A stretch of DNA of 64,000 nucleotides from Agrobacterium arsenijevicii (GTDB lineage Bacteria > Pseudomonadota > Alphaproteobacteria > Rhizobiales > Rhizobiaceae): positions 1-64,000 of the forward strand of contig JWIT01000028.1 of assembly GCA_000949895.1 (NCBI GenBank), in the 5' to 3' direction. This document shows positions 8,474-18,968 of this stretch, one piece after another. A program made the position numbers and the translations under genes. How positions within the stretch are numbered: position 1 is the first letter of the stretch; each line of letters begins with the position of its first letter. The notes below the pieces were generated by a model, which saw only the letters and a list, made by a program, of their open reading frames with translations, was not told where the DNA came from and did no database searches.

Positions 8474-10429
8474 ATGGATGCCGTTCGTACTGCCGTCATG
8501 AACAATCGCTTCAACGCGATTGTCGAAGAAGCCTCTGCCGCGATCTACCGCACCGCCCACACGACTTTTGTTAAGATCGTGCAGGATTACCAGTGTGCGA
8601 TTGCGACTGCCGAAGGCGAAATGTTCGCTTATCCGATGTTGTCTGGCGTCAATGTCTTCGTCGGCTCACCGTTGAAGCCGACGCTGGATGCCATCGGCCG
8701 GGAGAACCTGAAGCCAGGCGATATCATCATCACCAACGATCCCTTTGCGACGGACGGTCTGGTGACGCACTTGATGGACGTTACGCTGCTTTATCCGATC
8801 TTCTACGACGAGAAGCTGATCGCGATCGGCTGGGCATTTGTCCATGCGTCCGATATCGGGGGCGCCGTTCCAGGAAGTATCTCGCCAGCCTTCACGGAAG
8901 TATTCCAGGAGGGCCTCCGTGTCAGGCCAATGAAGCTCTACGAAGGAGGGGTGTTGAACGAAGCGATCAAGTCGATTTTTCAGGACAACAGCCGAATTCC
9001 GACCGAGTTGTGGGGCGACATTCAGGCCATGATCTCGGGCCTGAAGAGCATGGACCGGCGCGTCAGCGAGCTTTGCAAGCGATATGATCGTGAGAGTGTC
9101 GAGGAGGGGATGCAGGACGTCATCAACTACGCGGAGACCAAGGCCCGCGCGGTGATCAGGACGATTCGGGATGGTGTCTATACCTTCTCGGACTATCTTG
9201 AAGGGATACATGATGGTCAACTGGCCTATTTCAGCGTGACCATGACGGTGAAGGACAGCGAGATCGAGGTTGATTTTACCGGCACGGATCCGCAATTGGC
9301 GGCGGCCTACAACCTGGTAACGGGGGCAACCACCCACCCCTACATTATCCAGTGCCTTTACGCCTACATCCTGACCGTTGATCCGCTGACGCCGCGCAAC
9401 TCCGGTATCTTGCGGGCGATCCACGGCCATGCTCCGCGCGGCACGGTTCTCAACGCGGTCTATCCCGCATCCGGCGGGTCTCGTGCTGCATCAGCGACAC
9501 GCGCCTACGACGTTATCCTGGGGTGCCTCAATCAGGCACTACCGGAGGGCCTTGCCGCAGCCGGTGGCGGTATGAGCGGGGTTATCGTCGTTTCGGCTCC
9601 CGATCCTCGTACAGGCCGTGACCGTGTCAACGTGGTGGGTACGATCGACGGCGGCGGCGGTGCCCGCCGTGGCGTTGACGGCCTGGACGGATCGGAAGTA
9701 CGCTACTCACAGCGCAGCGTGCCAGTCGAAGTCATCGAGATCGAAACGGTGCTGGTCATGCGGGCGCTCCGCCTCGTGCCGGACAGTCGCCGCGCGGGAA
9801 GGTTCGCCAGCGGCGCCGCGCTCGAAATCGAAATGGAAAACACGTCAAATCGCGCGGTCATAACGGTCAGAAACCTGAACCGGTTTGTGTTCGCGCCGTG
9901 GGGCTTCAAGGGGGGAGAGATCGGTCTTCTGGGTAAGGCAGTCGTCAATCCTGGCCGACCCGATGAGCGATCGGTCGGCAAGATCTCGGTGCTGGAGCTC
10001 GGACAGGGCGATATTCTCAGGATCACCAGTTCCACAGGCGGGGCGTTCGGCGAACCTCTTGAGCGGGATGTGGCGGCGATCGCGCGCGAGATCGAAAACG
10101 GCATGCTTTCCCCGGAGCGGGCCGCCGACGTTTATGCTGTAGTCTTCGACCGGGACGGAAAGATCGATGAGGCGGCGACTGCGGAACATCGCCGCGAACG
10201 CGCAAACCGAAAGTCAGACGACTTCAATTTCTGCATCGAACGCCAGCGTCAGGACCAGGTGTGGTCGCAGCAGACACGCAGGGAACTGGCATCGCGAGCA
10301 CTGACCTATGAACAGCGCATCCGCAGCCAGCTTGTCGATCGCGTTCATCACCGCCTGTTGGCGAAAGGTGAACGGGTTGATGCCGGGAAACTGGATCAAG
10401 TCATCGCCGAAGAAGCTGGCCGGTTGTAG
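8474..10429 (+). CDS. hyuB: Hydantoinase/oxoprolinase family, subunit B
   Basis: The 651-residue partner of hyuA shows the HyuB features AIYRTAHTTFVKIVQDYQCA near the N-terminus and PGDIIITNDPFATDGLVTHL, then YPASGGSRAASATRAYDV. Length and motif order fit N-methylhydantoinase B. It follows hyuA after three bases, which argues for equal synthesis. The last 80 residues are charged and poorly conserved within the family. It ends before a strong hairpin at 10493-10523. Substrate cannot be read from sequence; the operon setting suggests an opine-derived lactam. Confidence 0.9.
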   Translation: MDAVRTAVMNNRFNAIVEEASAAIYRTAHTTFVKIVQDYQCAIATAEGEMFAYPMLSGVNVFVGSPLKPTLDAIGRENLKPGDIIITNDPFATDGLVTHLMDVTLLYPIFYDEKLIAIGWAFVHASDIGGAVPGSISPAFTEVFQEGLRVRPMKLYEGGVLNEAIKSIFQDNSRIPTELWGDIQAMISGLKSMDRRVSELCKRYDRESVEEGMQDVINYAETKARAVIRTIRDGVYTFSDYLEGIHDGQLAYFSVTMTVKDSEIEVDFTGTDPQLAAAYNLVTGATTHPYIIQCLYAYILTVDPLTPRNSGILRAIHGHAPRGTVLNAVYPASGGSRAASATRAYDVILGCLNQALPEGLAAAGGGMSGVIVVSAPDPRTGRDRVNVVGTIDGGGGARRGVDGLDGSEVRYSQRSVPVEVIEIETVLVMRALRLVPDSRRAGRFASGAALEIEMENTSNRAVITVRNLNRFVFAPWGFKGGEIGLLGKAVVNPGRPDERSVGKISVLELGQGDILRITSSTGGAFGEPLERDVAAIAREIENGMLSPERAADVYAVVFDRDGKIDEAATAEHRRERANRKSDDFNFCIERQRQDQVWSQQTRRELASRALTYEQRIRSQLVDRVHHRLLAKGERVDAGKLDQVIAEEAGRL

Positions 10430-10492
10430 CGGCGATGGTCCTGTGATCATAAGCAGTTAGTGTGAACGGTCGTCTGAAAGTGCGGCTATTGG

Positions 10493-10523
10493 AAGGGATG
10501 CCTCCTCCAAGGGGGCATCCCTT
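10493..10523. terminator. Hairpin between convergent hyuB and LysR gene
   Basis: A 14-base-pair stem (aagggatgcctcct with aggggggcatccctt-like partner, one G-T pair) closes a 3-base loop cca at 10507-10509. It lies 63 bases after the hyuB stop and 26 bases before the end of the convergent LysR gene. Only a short T-rich stretch follows on either strand, so it may serve both directions. Confidence 0.75.
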
Positions 10524-10549
10524 GTTCATTCAGGATTTCAAAAGCGCCG

Positions 10550-11470
10550 CTATTTTCGCGCTGAAATCAGGTTTTGCGCAGCCAACGTCGCAAACTCGAC
10601 GAAAGGCAGTATCCCTGGAACCGGGCAATCCGGATTCCAGCCCACGGCCATCGAAATTTCGACGGACATATCGTCCACAACTCGGGTAACAACGCCGTCG
10701 GGGGCCATCGCAGACACCCACTCCGGCAGGAATGTGATCCCGACGCCGGCAGTCACCAGGGCCAGAGCTGTATTGGTGTCGGAGACCGCTATGTCGTTCT
10801 CGATCAGCAGGCCGGCGCCGACAAGTTGTTCGTATACAGTCTCAAAACACGATAGCTCGAAGCGCTTGAGCGCGAAAACACCGTGCCCGGCGAAATCTGA
10901 CAATCTCAACGCCGGTTTCCTCGCAAGTGCCGATTGGCGAGGCATGACGGCGACAAATCGTTCCGAGAGCAGGTGGCGAAACCGCACGAGATTGCTATTT
11001 GATGGCGGTCGCATCAACCCGACATGGAAGTCACCGCGCTCGATCCCCCGCAGAAGCTCGATAGAATCGACCTCTTTGATGACAAGCCTTGTCCTGGGAA
11101 ACCTTTGCCGGAAACGGCTCAAGATCAAGGGGAGCAATTGACTGGTGGCCGGGCTGATCGCTCCGATGATCAGCTCTTCTCCGCCGGGACTGAGACCGCC
11201 GGCTTCCAGCTTGGCATTGAGGATCGCCTCGTCGATTTTCAAAAGGATCTCGCGCGCGTGATCAAGGAATGACGCCCCCGCACGCGTCAGCTCCACGCGC
11301 CGCGTTGAGCGGATGAACAGTTGCACCCCCATAAGCTCTTCGAGCCGCTTGATCTGCTGGCTGAGGGTTGGCTGCGACATGTTCAGTCGGATCGCGGCTC
11401 TGCGGAAATGTAGTTCTTCAGCGGCAACGACAAAGCAGCGGATGCTTCCGATCTCTATTTGATACGACAT
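10550..11470 (-). CDS. LysR-family transcriptional regulator
   Basis: This 306-residue regulator has an N-terminal winged helix-turn-helix (FRRAAIRLNMSQPTLSQQIKRL, roughly residues 22-43) and the usual periplasmic-binding-like effector domain. It lies 114 bp downstream of nocM in the same direction and convergent with hyuB. It resembles activators of aromatic or amino-acid catabolism and is not close to NocR, whose gene is at 15039. It may control hyuAB separately from NocR, but there is no direct evidence for its target or effector. Confidence 0.88.
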   Translation of the reverse strand: MSYQIEIGSIRCFVVAAEELHFRRAAIRLNMSQPTLSQQIKRLEELMGVQLFIRSTRRVELTRAGASFLDHAREILLKIDEAILNAKLEAGGLSPGGEELIIGAISPATSQLLPLILSRFRQRFPRTRLVIKEVDSIELLRGIERGDFHVGLMRPPSNSNLVRFRHLLSERFVAVMPRQSALARKPALRLSDFAGHGVFALKRFELSCFETVYEQLVGAGLLIENDIAVSDTNTALALVTAGVGITFLPEWVSAMAPDGVVTRVVDDMSVEISMAVGWNPDCPVPGILPFVEFATLAAQNLISARK

Positions 11471-11584
11471 CTCCGCTCACCAATACAAAGCAACGTAACA
11501 GTCAAACCCGAATATTTGAATGTTACGTCGAGATTCGCCTGAGCGCACTCTTTCGATCGGTAATCCAACGGGGATTTCCAAGTT

Positions 11585-12310
11585 CTAATGCGTCTCCACG
11601 GCCTTCGGAGCCGTTCCGCCCACCCGGGCGCGCATGTGCGGATTGAGCCACCACTCCGCCAGCATGACCAGACGGCTAACAACGAACGTGATGGACAGGT
11701 AGATCGCACCGGCGACGATGAACACTTCGACCGGGCTGTAGGTAGCCGAGATGATCTGCTTCGCCAGACCGGTCACTTCGACGATCGTGATTGTCGAAGC
11801 AAGCGACGTCGATTTGATGATGAGCATCACTTCGTTGCCATAGGCCGGCAACGCTTGCCGGATGGCGATCGGGAACACGATTCTCCTAAACTGGAGAATT
11901 GTGGACATGCCAACAGCGCGCGCGGCTTCGATCTGCCCGAGAGGAACCGCCTGTATGCCGCCCCGGATGATTTCGCTGGTATAGGCTGCGGTATTGAGGG
12001 CCAGAGCGAGGATCGCGCAGAACCACGGTTCGCGGAACGACGACCACAGACCAACTTCCGTGAGGAACACTCTGAACTGAGCCGACCCGTAGTAAATCAG
12101 GAACATCTGCACCAGAAGCGGGGTCGATCTGATCAGGTATACGTAGCCGTATGCTACCGAAGAAACGATGCGGTTTTTCGAAAGCCGCATAAGCGCGACA
12201 GGCACCGAAACAACAAATCCGATGAGAAGCGATATGAACGCGAGCGCCAGCGTCGTGGGGACGGCAGCAATGAGTTTGGGGAACGACTCGATGATGAGTT
12301 GAATATCCAT
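11585..12310 (-). CDS. nocM: Opine ABC transporter permease M
   Basis: This 241-residue inner-membrane permease of the HisM type has several hydrophobic segments starting at residue 15 and the cytoplasmic loop EIIRGGIQAVPLGQIEAARA, which contacts the ATPase. It starts one base after the nocQ stop, with GAGGAG inside the end of nocQ as ribosome site. Together with NocQ it would form the channel of a polar-amino-acid importer that takes nopaline from the periplasmic NocT protein. It is the distal gene of the leftward nocP-T-Q-M set. Confidence 0.88.
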   Translation of the reverse strand: MDIQLIIESFPKLIAAVPTTLALAFISLLIGFVVSVPVALMRLSKNRIVSSVAYGYVYLIRSTPLLVQMFLIYYGSAQFRVFLTEVGLWSSFREPWFCAILALALNTAAYTSEIIRGGIQAVPLGQIEAARAVGMSTILQFRRIVFPIAIRQALPAYGNEVMLIIKSTSLASTITIVEVTGLAKQIISATYSPVEVFIVAGAIYLSITFVVSRLVMLAEWWLNPHMRARVGGTAPKAVETH

Positions 12311-12311
12311 A

Positions 12312-13022
12312 TTATTGGCTCCTCACACCGCGGTTCGCCCACTTTTCAGCTTTGAGAAAGCCCCGATTTGACACGGAGGAAAGAAGAAGGAAGATCACGA
12401 AGGCGGTGATGTAGAAGGTAAAGGGCTGCTTCGTCGAACCTGCGCCCATCGCCGCCGTCCGCATGATTTCGACCAGGCCGACAACGGAGATTAGCGACGT
12501 GTCCTTGAGCGTGAACTGCCAGACGTTTCCAAGGCCTGGGAGGGCGAACCTAGCCGCTTGTGGGATCAGCACCCGGCGCAGCCGCAGCCATGGACCCATC
12601 CCAATGGATTTCGCCGCTTCGATCTGACCGGGGGGGACAGCGAGAACGGCCGCGCGAATGACCTCGGTGGCATATGCTCCGGCACTCACGCTGATACAGA
12701 GCACGCCGATCACGAAGATTGGAGGCTCGATGTATCCGCCGTATCCGAACAGTCCGTTGGCAATGGTGCGCAGGAGTGTCCCGCCACCGAAGAATACCAG
12801 AAAGATGATGAGTAGTTCAGGGACGCCGCGAACGACCGTCGTATAGACGTCACCGAGCAGGCGTAGTGACCAGAAACGGGATAGCTTTGCCGCAGCAAAA
12901 ATCGAACCAAAGATGATTCCGAAAAAGTACGAACAGGCTGCGACGACAACGGTCATCATTGCCCCACGCACCAGTTCATCGCCCCAGCCGGCATCTCCCC
13001 ATTGTAATAGTGTTAAATCCAT
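12312..13022 (-). CDS. nocQ: Opine ABC transporter permease Q
   Basis: The 236-residue HisQ-type permease starts MDLTLLQWGDAGWG at 13022, where GAGGCG precedes the ATG; the open frame runs further to 13235 but that part lacks membrane-protein character. It has several membrane segments and the EAA loop EVIRAAVLAVPPGQIEAAKS. It is coupled to nocM. It follows nocT after 73 bases, a common spacing in these operons where the binding protein is made in excess. Confidence 0.88.
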   Translation of the reverse strand: MDLTLLQWGDAGWGDELVRGAMMTVVVAACSYFFGIIFGSIFAAAKLSRFWSLRLLGDVYTTVVRGVPELLIIFLVFFGGGTLLRTIANGLFGYGGYIEPPIFVIGVLCISVSAGAYATEVIRAAVLAVPPGQIEAAKSIGMGPWLRLRRVLIPQAARFALPGLGNVWQFTLKDTSLISVVGLVEIMRTAAMGAGSTKQPFTFYITAFVIFLLLSSVSNRGFLKAEKWANRGVRSQ

Positions 13023-13095
13023 CGCCCACGCCTCAAGCTTGCAAAACGGATAGAGCGCCGGACGCACGAGTGCCGACGCTCCAACTAAAAGAGAT

Positions 13096-13974
<879 letters not shown>

Positions 13975-14011
13975 TTATTTCGAATCTTGACTCTTCTGCG
14001 CGCTTACGCGC

Positions 14012-14785
14012 TCACAGAACGCTGGAGAGGAAGGCCCGACACCTTGGTGACGTCGGGTTCTGGAACACTTCTTGCGGCGTTCCCTGCTCTTCGATTTGCC
14101 CCTTTTCGAGGAAGAGAACCTTGCTCGATACGTCGCGAGCAAAACCCATTTCGTGCGTCACCACGACCATCGTCCGCCCCTCCTCGGCGAGCTTCCTGAT
14201 CACCTTCAGGACTTCACCCACCAATTCCGGATCGAGGGCAGAGGTTGGTTCGTCGAAGAGAAGCGCGCTCGGCTGCATAGCCAGTGCGCGTGCGATGCTG
14301 ACGCGCTGTTGTTGCCCACCTGACAATTGAGACGGGTAGGCGTCGTGCTTGTCGGCAATACCGACCTTGTCCAGGAAATCCATTGCACGGTCGCGCACGT
14401 CGCCCTTGGGCTGCTTGAGAACCTGTACGGGGCCTTCCATGACGTTCTGCAGGACAGTCATATGTCCCCACAGATTGAAGCTCTGGAACACCATGCCAAG
14501 TTGCATCCGCATGCGTTCGATCTTTTTGCGATCGACGCCGATCAATCGGCCAGCCGCATCCGTTTTGACGACGACCTCTTCCTGCCCGACAGCGATACGG
14601 CCCTTGTTCGGGGTTTCGAGGAAATTCATACAGCGCAAGAAAGTACTCTTACCGGACCCGGAGCTGCCGATAATCGAAACCACATCGCCTTTATTGGCTG
14701 TGAGTGAAATGCCCTTCAGAACTTCCAGCGTTCCGAAGTTCTTATGGATATCTTCTGCCACCAGGGTGGGCTGCGTACCGTCCAT
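14012..14785 (-). CDS. nocP: Opine ABC transporter ATP-binding protein
   Basis: This 257-residue ABC ATPase has Walker [10 protein letters not shown] (residues 40-48), the Q-loop VFQSFNLW, signature LSGGQQQR, Walker [12 protein letters not shown] and the switch His in [10 protein letters not shown]. It matches HisP/OccP-type polar amino-acid importers. It is the first gene of the leftward transporter operon, with nocT beginning 64 bases after it. Its promoter lies in the 253-bp region shared with divergent nocR, which contains copy 2 of the noc control repeat. Confidence 0.92.
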   Translation of the reverse strand: MDGTQPTLVAEDIHKNFGTLEVLKGISLTANKGDVVSIIGSSGSGKSTFLRCMNFLETPNKGRIAVGQEEVVVKTDAAGRLIGVDRKKIERMRMQLGMVFQSFNLWGHMTVLQNVMEGPVQVLKQPKGDVRDRAMDFLDKVGIADKHDAYPSQLSGGQQQRVSIARALAMQPSALLFDEPTSALDPELVGEVLKVIRKLAEEGRTMVVVTHEMGFARDVSSKVLFLEKGQIEEQGTPQEVFQNPTSPRCRAFLSSVL

Positions 14786-14973
14786 TCGCGTTCCCTTGTT
14801 CTATCATTCCCGATCTCTTGCAATGCAGCGAAAAACCGTGCCGTTAGCACGGCCGAGAATGGCGCAGCCGGCACCTGTCCGGCTTTCATTCTCAAAGGTG
14901 AAACACGTGTTCACGTGGCCACCGCGGTACATTCTTCGAGAGTAGGACCCAGTTTTCTATTGTTACTAAAAGC

Positions 14974-15032
14974 TTGCCTTCCATATCGCAAGGGCAGTAA
15001 TAGGCATGCGCCCATGTGTATTTGTTATGGAG
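14974..15032 (+). repeat. Copy 2 of shared noc control repeat, candidate NocR site
   Basis: This is the partner of 6092-6150, with the perfect core at 14989-15007. An internal inverted repeat cttgc...gcaag (14973-14977 and 14988-14992) overlaps its left half. It ends seven bases before the nocR start codon, so a regulator bound here could repress nocR while activating nocP, as is usual for divergent LysR systems. Confidence 0.7.
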
Positions 15033-15038
15033 AAAGCA

Positions 15039-15941
15039 ATGATTCAATCGCGTCAGTTAGAAGCGTTCCGGGCAGTCATGCTGACAGGAGGTATGACGTC
15101 AGCAGCGAATCTGGTGAGGATCACGCAGCCCGCGATCAGCCGGCTGATCAGGGATCTCGAAGAGGAAATTGGAATCAGCCTCTTCGAAAGAACGGGCAAC
15201 CGGTTACGTCCTACGCGGGAGGCCGGTATTCTGTTCAAGGAAGTGTCGCGACATTTCAACGGGATTCAGCACATCGACAAAGTCGCGGCTGAACTGAAGA
15301 AGTCTCACATGGGGTCTCTAAGGGTCGCCTGTTATACGGCGCCGGCTCTGAGTTTTATGTCCGGCGTCATCCAGACGTTCATCGCCGATCGGCCCGACGT
15401 GTCGGTCTACCTCGACACGGTTCCCTCCCAGACGGTCCTCGAATTGGTCTCGCTCCAGCACTACGATCTCGGAATATCGATATTGGCTGGCGACTATCCT
15501 GGTCTCACCATTGAACCTGTCCCTTCGTTTCGTGCCGTCTGCCTGCTACCGCCGGGGCATCGTCTCGAAGACAAGGAAACTGTTCATGCGACGGACCTTG
15601 AAGGAGAGTCATTGATTTGCCTCTCTCCAGTGAGCCTTCTACGGATGCAAACGGACGCCGCACTGGACAGTTGCGGCGTCCACTGTAATCGCAGGATAGA
15701 AAGTAGTCTGGCGCTGAATCTCTGCGATCTGGTAAGCAGGGGAATGGGGGTTGGTATCGTCGACCCCTTCACTGCCGACTACTACAGTGCAAATCCGGTT
15801 ATTCAGCGCTCCTTTGATCCGGTTGTCCCCTACCATTTTGCTATCGTTCTTCCGACCGACAGCCCACCGCCGCGCTTGGTTAGCGAGTTCCGGGCAGCGT
15901 TGCTTGATGCTTTGAAAGCCTTGCCCTATGAAACCATTTGA
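15039..15941 (+). CDS. nocR: LysR-type regulator of nopaline catabolism
   Basis: This 300-residue protein begins MIQSRQLEAFRAVMLTGGMT, very close in pattern to OccR/NocR, with helix-turn-helix ITQPAISRLIRDLEEE. The ATG at 15039 is chosen because GGAG lies 6 bases upstream; an earlier ATG at 15006 falls inside the conserved repeat. It is divergent from nocP, and the opine is the expected inducer. It ends 3 bases before the end of a convergent small frame at the tail of the trb operon. The effector domain spans roughly residues 90-300. Target sites are probably the two repeats listed. Confidence 0.92.
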   Translation: MIQSRQLEAFRAVMLTGGMTSAANLVRITQPAISRLIRDLEEEIGISLFERTGNRLRPTREAGILFKEVSRHFNGIQHIDKVAAELKKSHMGSLRVACYTAPALSFMSGVIQTFIADRPDVSVYLDTVPSQTVLELVSLQHYDLGISILAGDYPGLTIEPVPSFRAVCLLPPGHRLEDKETVHATDLEGESLICLSPVSLLRMQTDAALDSCGVHCNRRIESSLALNLCDLVSRGMGVGIVDPFTADYYSANPVIQRSFDPVVPYHFAIVLPTDSPPPRLVSEFRAALLDALKALPYETI

Positions 15942-15944
15942 TCG

Positions 15945-16304
15945 TCAGGATCGCAGCAAGTTGTCAAAGATATCGGGTCCAGCCCGGTGTCGCGGTCGAA
16001 AGGCTGGCGAACCCGGCTTATCCCGTTCTAGAGGCCACCAGTCGGCGAGATTTACCCGCACGAAAACATTGTTGCTGGTATCTCCGTCGGCTCGGTATTC
16101 GCTTGGGATGCGATAGGCAGCGGGACCGGCGCGCAGCTCGTCGAAATCACGGCTAGACGGAGATTCTGTGGCGACTGCAGATAGAAAGATGCCTCCGAAC
16201 ACTGTGATTCCCGGAACGCTGTAATTCGAGCGGTTGCGCACTTTCGACACGGTGATGTTTTGCCCGAACACAACAGACTTGTTGGGTCTGGGCACGTGTC
16301 TCAT
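15945..16304 (-). CDS. Hypothetical protein coupled to trbI
   Basis: This 119-residue frame's ATG overlaps the trbI stop by ATGA and its end is 3 bases from the convergent nocR stop, so it fills the gap exactly. I recognise no domain; there is one weak hydrophobic stretch (YSVPGITVFGGIFLSAVA, residues 28-45) and no signal peptide. The overlap argues for translation with the trb operon, but the arginine-rich tail (residues 95-119) looks weakly coding. It could be chance readthrough of an open frame. Confidence 0.4.
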   Translation of the reverse strand: MRHVPRPNKSVVFGQNITVSKVRNRSNYSVPGITVFGGIFLSAVATESPSSRDFDELRAGPAAYRIPSEYRADGDTSNNVFVRVNLADWWPLERDKPGSPAFRPRHRAGPDIFDNLLRS

Positions 16305-17608
16305 CGATATGCTCCTGGGAAAACAATGTCCTGATCGACCAGCACATTGAATTTGTAACCAGGCCGGATCTCGAGCGTAGGCTGCACGTCCATGTTTCTC
16401 TGGATGGTCCGGTCAGCGACGCGCCCGAAAGTCTCTGCGAAGTTCCTTCGCGCCGCATCTGATGCCGTATCCTGCGTCGCCAGTGTCGAACTCTCGGGCA
16501 CGGCCATGTCGATCCCCGTGCCGATCACCGCAATAAGGATGGCCGAACCAAACGTCTGGAGCCACTTCCGATCCACCTTATCGCGGAAACCGCTGTAGCC
16601 CTGCGCGTCCGTCCCGGACATGCCGCCGATCTGGAGCGTCGAGCCATTCGGGAAGATGATGTCCGTCCAGACGACGAGCACACGGCTCTGGCCGAACGAC
16701 ACCTTGCTGTCATAGCGGCCGAACAGTTTCGTTCCCTGCGGGATCAGGAGGCGGTGTCCTGTCGCCGAGTCATAGACGTTCTGGCTTACCTGGGCAGTGA
16801 TACGCCCGGGCAGGTCGGAGTTGATCCCGGTGATCAATGTCGCGGGAACGACCGAGCCACGTTTGAGTTCGTAAAGCGACTGCTGGGGGACGACACGGTT
16901 CGGAAGATAACCGAGCTCCTTGAGGTCGGCATTGAAGAAATCCTCCTTCGTCTTCTGGCCGTTCGGATCAACATTTTGCCCGCCGAGACCCGCACGAAGA
17001 GCGGCGGCGTAGAGGTCGGATGCTCCGGGAGCCGTTGCCGTGGAAACCTCGTTCGTCGTCCCGCCCGTGTCGTTTGCATTAGCTCCCTGCCTGTCAAACT
17101 TGCCGCGGTCGATAGCGATCGGTGAGTCATAGGCGGCGTCATTGGCCTGCAGCCGGGCCAATCTCTGGCGCTGCCGCTCACGAAGATATTGCTCTTCCTG
17201 CTCGCGCTGCAAGCGGGCGCGCCAGACCTGTTCAGATTCCAGTTGCGGTTCCGTCCGCGCATCTTCCCTTTGACCTGGCTGAGGTGTGAATGGATTGACG
17301 GAGCGCTTCTCTTCCTGCGTCTCGACCGGCGTCGGCTGCAGCGTCGTCACCTGTTGCGGCTCGCCGATGATGGCGTCCGAAACGCCACGCTTGATCTGAT
17401 CGGCGAAGGTCGAGGCTGGATCGCCGGAGCTTGTGTCCGGTCCGGTGTCGCGGAAATATAGCCCGCGCGACGCCAGGCCGTAGAAGATGACACCAAGGAA
17501 GGCGACGACCAGCACGATCACGACGATGATCGGCAGACGGTTAATCCGGCGCATGCCGGAGCCTGTCTCGTAGTTGGCAGTGCCGCCGAGCTTGAGCGAT
17601 TGAACCAT
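16301..17608 (-). CDS. trbI: Conjugal transfer protein TrbI (VirB10-like)
   Basis: This 435-residue bitopic protein of the mating-pair apparatus spans the periplasm and contacts the outer-membrane core. A single membrane helix (LPIIVVIVLVVAFLGVIFYG, near residues 25-44) is followed by a long Gln/Arg-rich linker and the conserved C-terminal barrel domain (LLIPQGTKLFGRYDSKVSFG). Length and layout match TrbI of Ti plasmids. It starts 12 bases after the trbH stop. It is the last recognised gene of the traI-trb operon. Confidence 0.95.
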   Translation of the reverse strand: MVQSLKLGGTANYETGSGMRRINRLPIIVVIVLVVAFLGVIFYGLASRGLYFRDTGPDTSSGDPASTFADQIKRGVSDAIIGEPQQVTTLQPTPVETQEEKRSVNPFTPQPGQREDARTEPQLESEQVWRARLQREQEEQYLRERQRQRLARLQANDAAYDSPIAIDRGKFDRQGANANDTGGTTNEVSTATAPGASDLYAAALRAGLGGQNVDPNGQKTKEDFFNADLKELGYLPNRVVPQQSLYELKRGSVVPATLITGINSDLPGRITAQVSQNVYDSATGHRLLIPQGTKLFGRYDSKVSFGQSRVLVVWTDIIFPNGSTLQIGGMSGTDAQGYSGFRDKVDRKWLQTFGSAILIAVIGTGIDMAVPESSTLATQDTASDAARRNFAETFGRVADRTIQRNMDVQPTLEIRPGYKFNVLVDQDIVFPGAYR

Positions 17609-17620
17609 GACCGCCCTCCC

Positions 17621-18097
17621 CTAACCGCGCTTCATGACTGAGAGTGCGCTCGCCGGGTGCGCACCCGTCGTTGTGACGGTGTAGGCGCGGCCAAGCTCCA
17701 CGCTGTTCGTAGAAAGGCGGGCCAGGACCTGCCCCTCGAACGGAATGACGACATAGGCGAGCGGTACGGTGCGCGCAGCATCATCCGTCTTCTGGTCGGT
17801 CACCACCGCATAACCCCATCCCTTGAGGGCCGCTTCCAGCGCCTGCCCGAAAGGCGAGCTGTCCTGCTTCAGCGAGACAGTCGCGGTCCCGGGGCCGATC
17901 TGCTCTGCGAGCCTGCTCACCATGTCGCCGGCAATAGCGCTTGCCGCCGGCCCCGAGATCTCGGCAGGCGCGTTGCTGGAGGCCAATCCATCCGTTCCGA
18001 GCGACTGGCATCCGGAAAGGAGGAGGATGAGGGCGCAGGTGGCAGCGAGGCTGCGGAGGGGGCGCAAGGGGTGCGTGCGGGAGGGCAAGCTTGGCAT
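17621..18097 (-). CDS. trbH: Conjugal transfer lipoprotein TrbH
   Basis: The 158-residue protein has a lipoprotein signal: hydrophobic [19 protein letters not shown] with the lipidated cysteine in LLSGC near residue 30. The ATG at 18097 overlaps the trbG stop (TGATG) and follows GGAGGGCGG; a GTG three bases earlier is possible. TrbH is thought to help anchor the outer-membrane core in P-type and Ti-type transfer systems. Its place between trbG and trbI is as in Ti plasmids. Confidence 0.9.
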   Translation of the reverse strand: MPSLPSRTHPLRPLRSLAATCALILLLSGCQSLGTDGLASSNAPAEISGPAASAIAGDMVSRLAEQIGPGTATVSLKQDSSPFGQALEAALKGWGYAVVTDQKTDDAARTVPLAYVVIPFEGQVLARLSTNSVELGRAYTVTTTGAHPASALSVMKRG

Positions 18098-18963
18098 CAC
18101 CGCCCTCCCCTTTTGATTGTCACCTTCTCCTGTTTCCAGCCGACGCCGGAAACGAGAACCGCGCGGTCAACGTGATAGTCGACAACCATCATATCGCCCT
18201 TCATCCGGTAGTTGACGATGCGGTTCTGACCACCGGAGACGACAAATAGCACCGGCGCGTCCTGGCCGGAGATCGAGCGCGGGAACTGGACGTAGGTTTT
18301 TTCCCCGTCAGAATAGACGCGCGTCGGCCGCCAGCTTGCGTTGCCCGACATAGAATAGGCGAAATTCAACTGCTCGGCGGGAACGCCGGTGCCGGGAATG
18401 GTGCTGGCCTCCATTCGTGCGTTGATGTCGGCGAGCTTGGTGGACACGTCTTCCGGATATTCGAAGCCGACGCGTGCCATGTATTGTGCCTGGTGCGACT
18501 TGAGCTGGATGTGGTAGGTGCGGCGCGAGGTCGTCACCACCATCGAGGTGACGAGGTTCGGCTCTGATGGCTTGACGATCAGGTGGATCGCCTGCCCACC
18601 CGCAGCGCCCGAGGTTGCCGGCTCCACCTTCCACCTTACGGTGTCGCCAACGAGCACGTCGCGAACCACCTCGCCGCCCTGGAGCTCGATGTCACAGACC
18701 TGCAAAGGTGAGCAGACGACGGAGGGCTGTACCTCGCCATAGAGGAAGATCACCTTCCCGTCCGGTCCTTTCGTGACAAGTCCGCGGGATCCGCGCCACT
18801 GGGTGGAAATCCCCATCCCCTTCGCTTCATTGGCGGTGACGCCATCGGCTGCGAGCGCGCGGGAGAAAAGAGAAGCGGAAAACGGCAAGATCGAGGCAAC
18901 AATCGCGGCAGCAGTCAGCGTGGCCGAAAAACGTCTCAGTCGAATGTTCATGTTCGGGGCCAT
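18097..18963 (-). CDS. trbG: Conjugal transfer protein TrbG (VirB9-like)
   Basis: The protein is about 288 residues with a signal peptide (hydrophobic stretch to SRALAADG) and the VirB9/TrbG fold: [20 protein letters not shown] and the C-terminal [15 protein letters not shown]. It forms the outer-membrane ring with TrbI and TrbH. The start is uncertain among TTG 18972, ATG 18963 and ATG 18951; ATG 18963 is taken as the middle choice. It follows trbF within a few bases. Confidence 0.92.
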   Translation of the reverse strand: MAPNMNIRLRRFSATLTAAAIVASILPFSASLFSRALAADGVTANEAKGMGISTQWRGSRGLVTKGPDGKVIFLYGEVQPSVVCSPLQVCDIELQGGEVVRDVLVGDTVRWKVEPATSGAAGGQAIHLIVKPSEPNLVTSMVVTTSRRTYHIQLKSHQAQYMARVGFEYPEDVSTKLADINARMEASTIPGTGVPAEQLNFAYSMSGNASWRPTRVYSDGEKTYVQFPRSISGQDAPVLFVVSGGQNRIVNYRMKGDMMVVDYHVDRAVLVSGVGWKQEKVTIKRGGR

Positions 18964-18968
18964 GCCTT

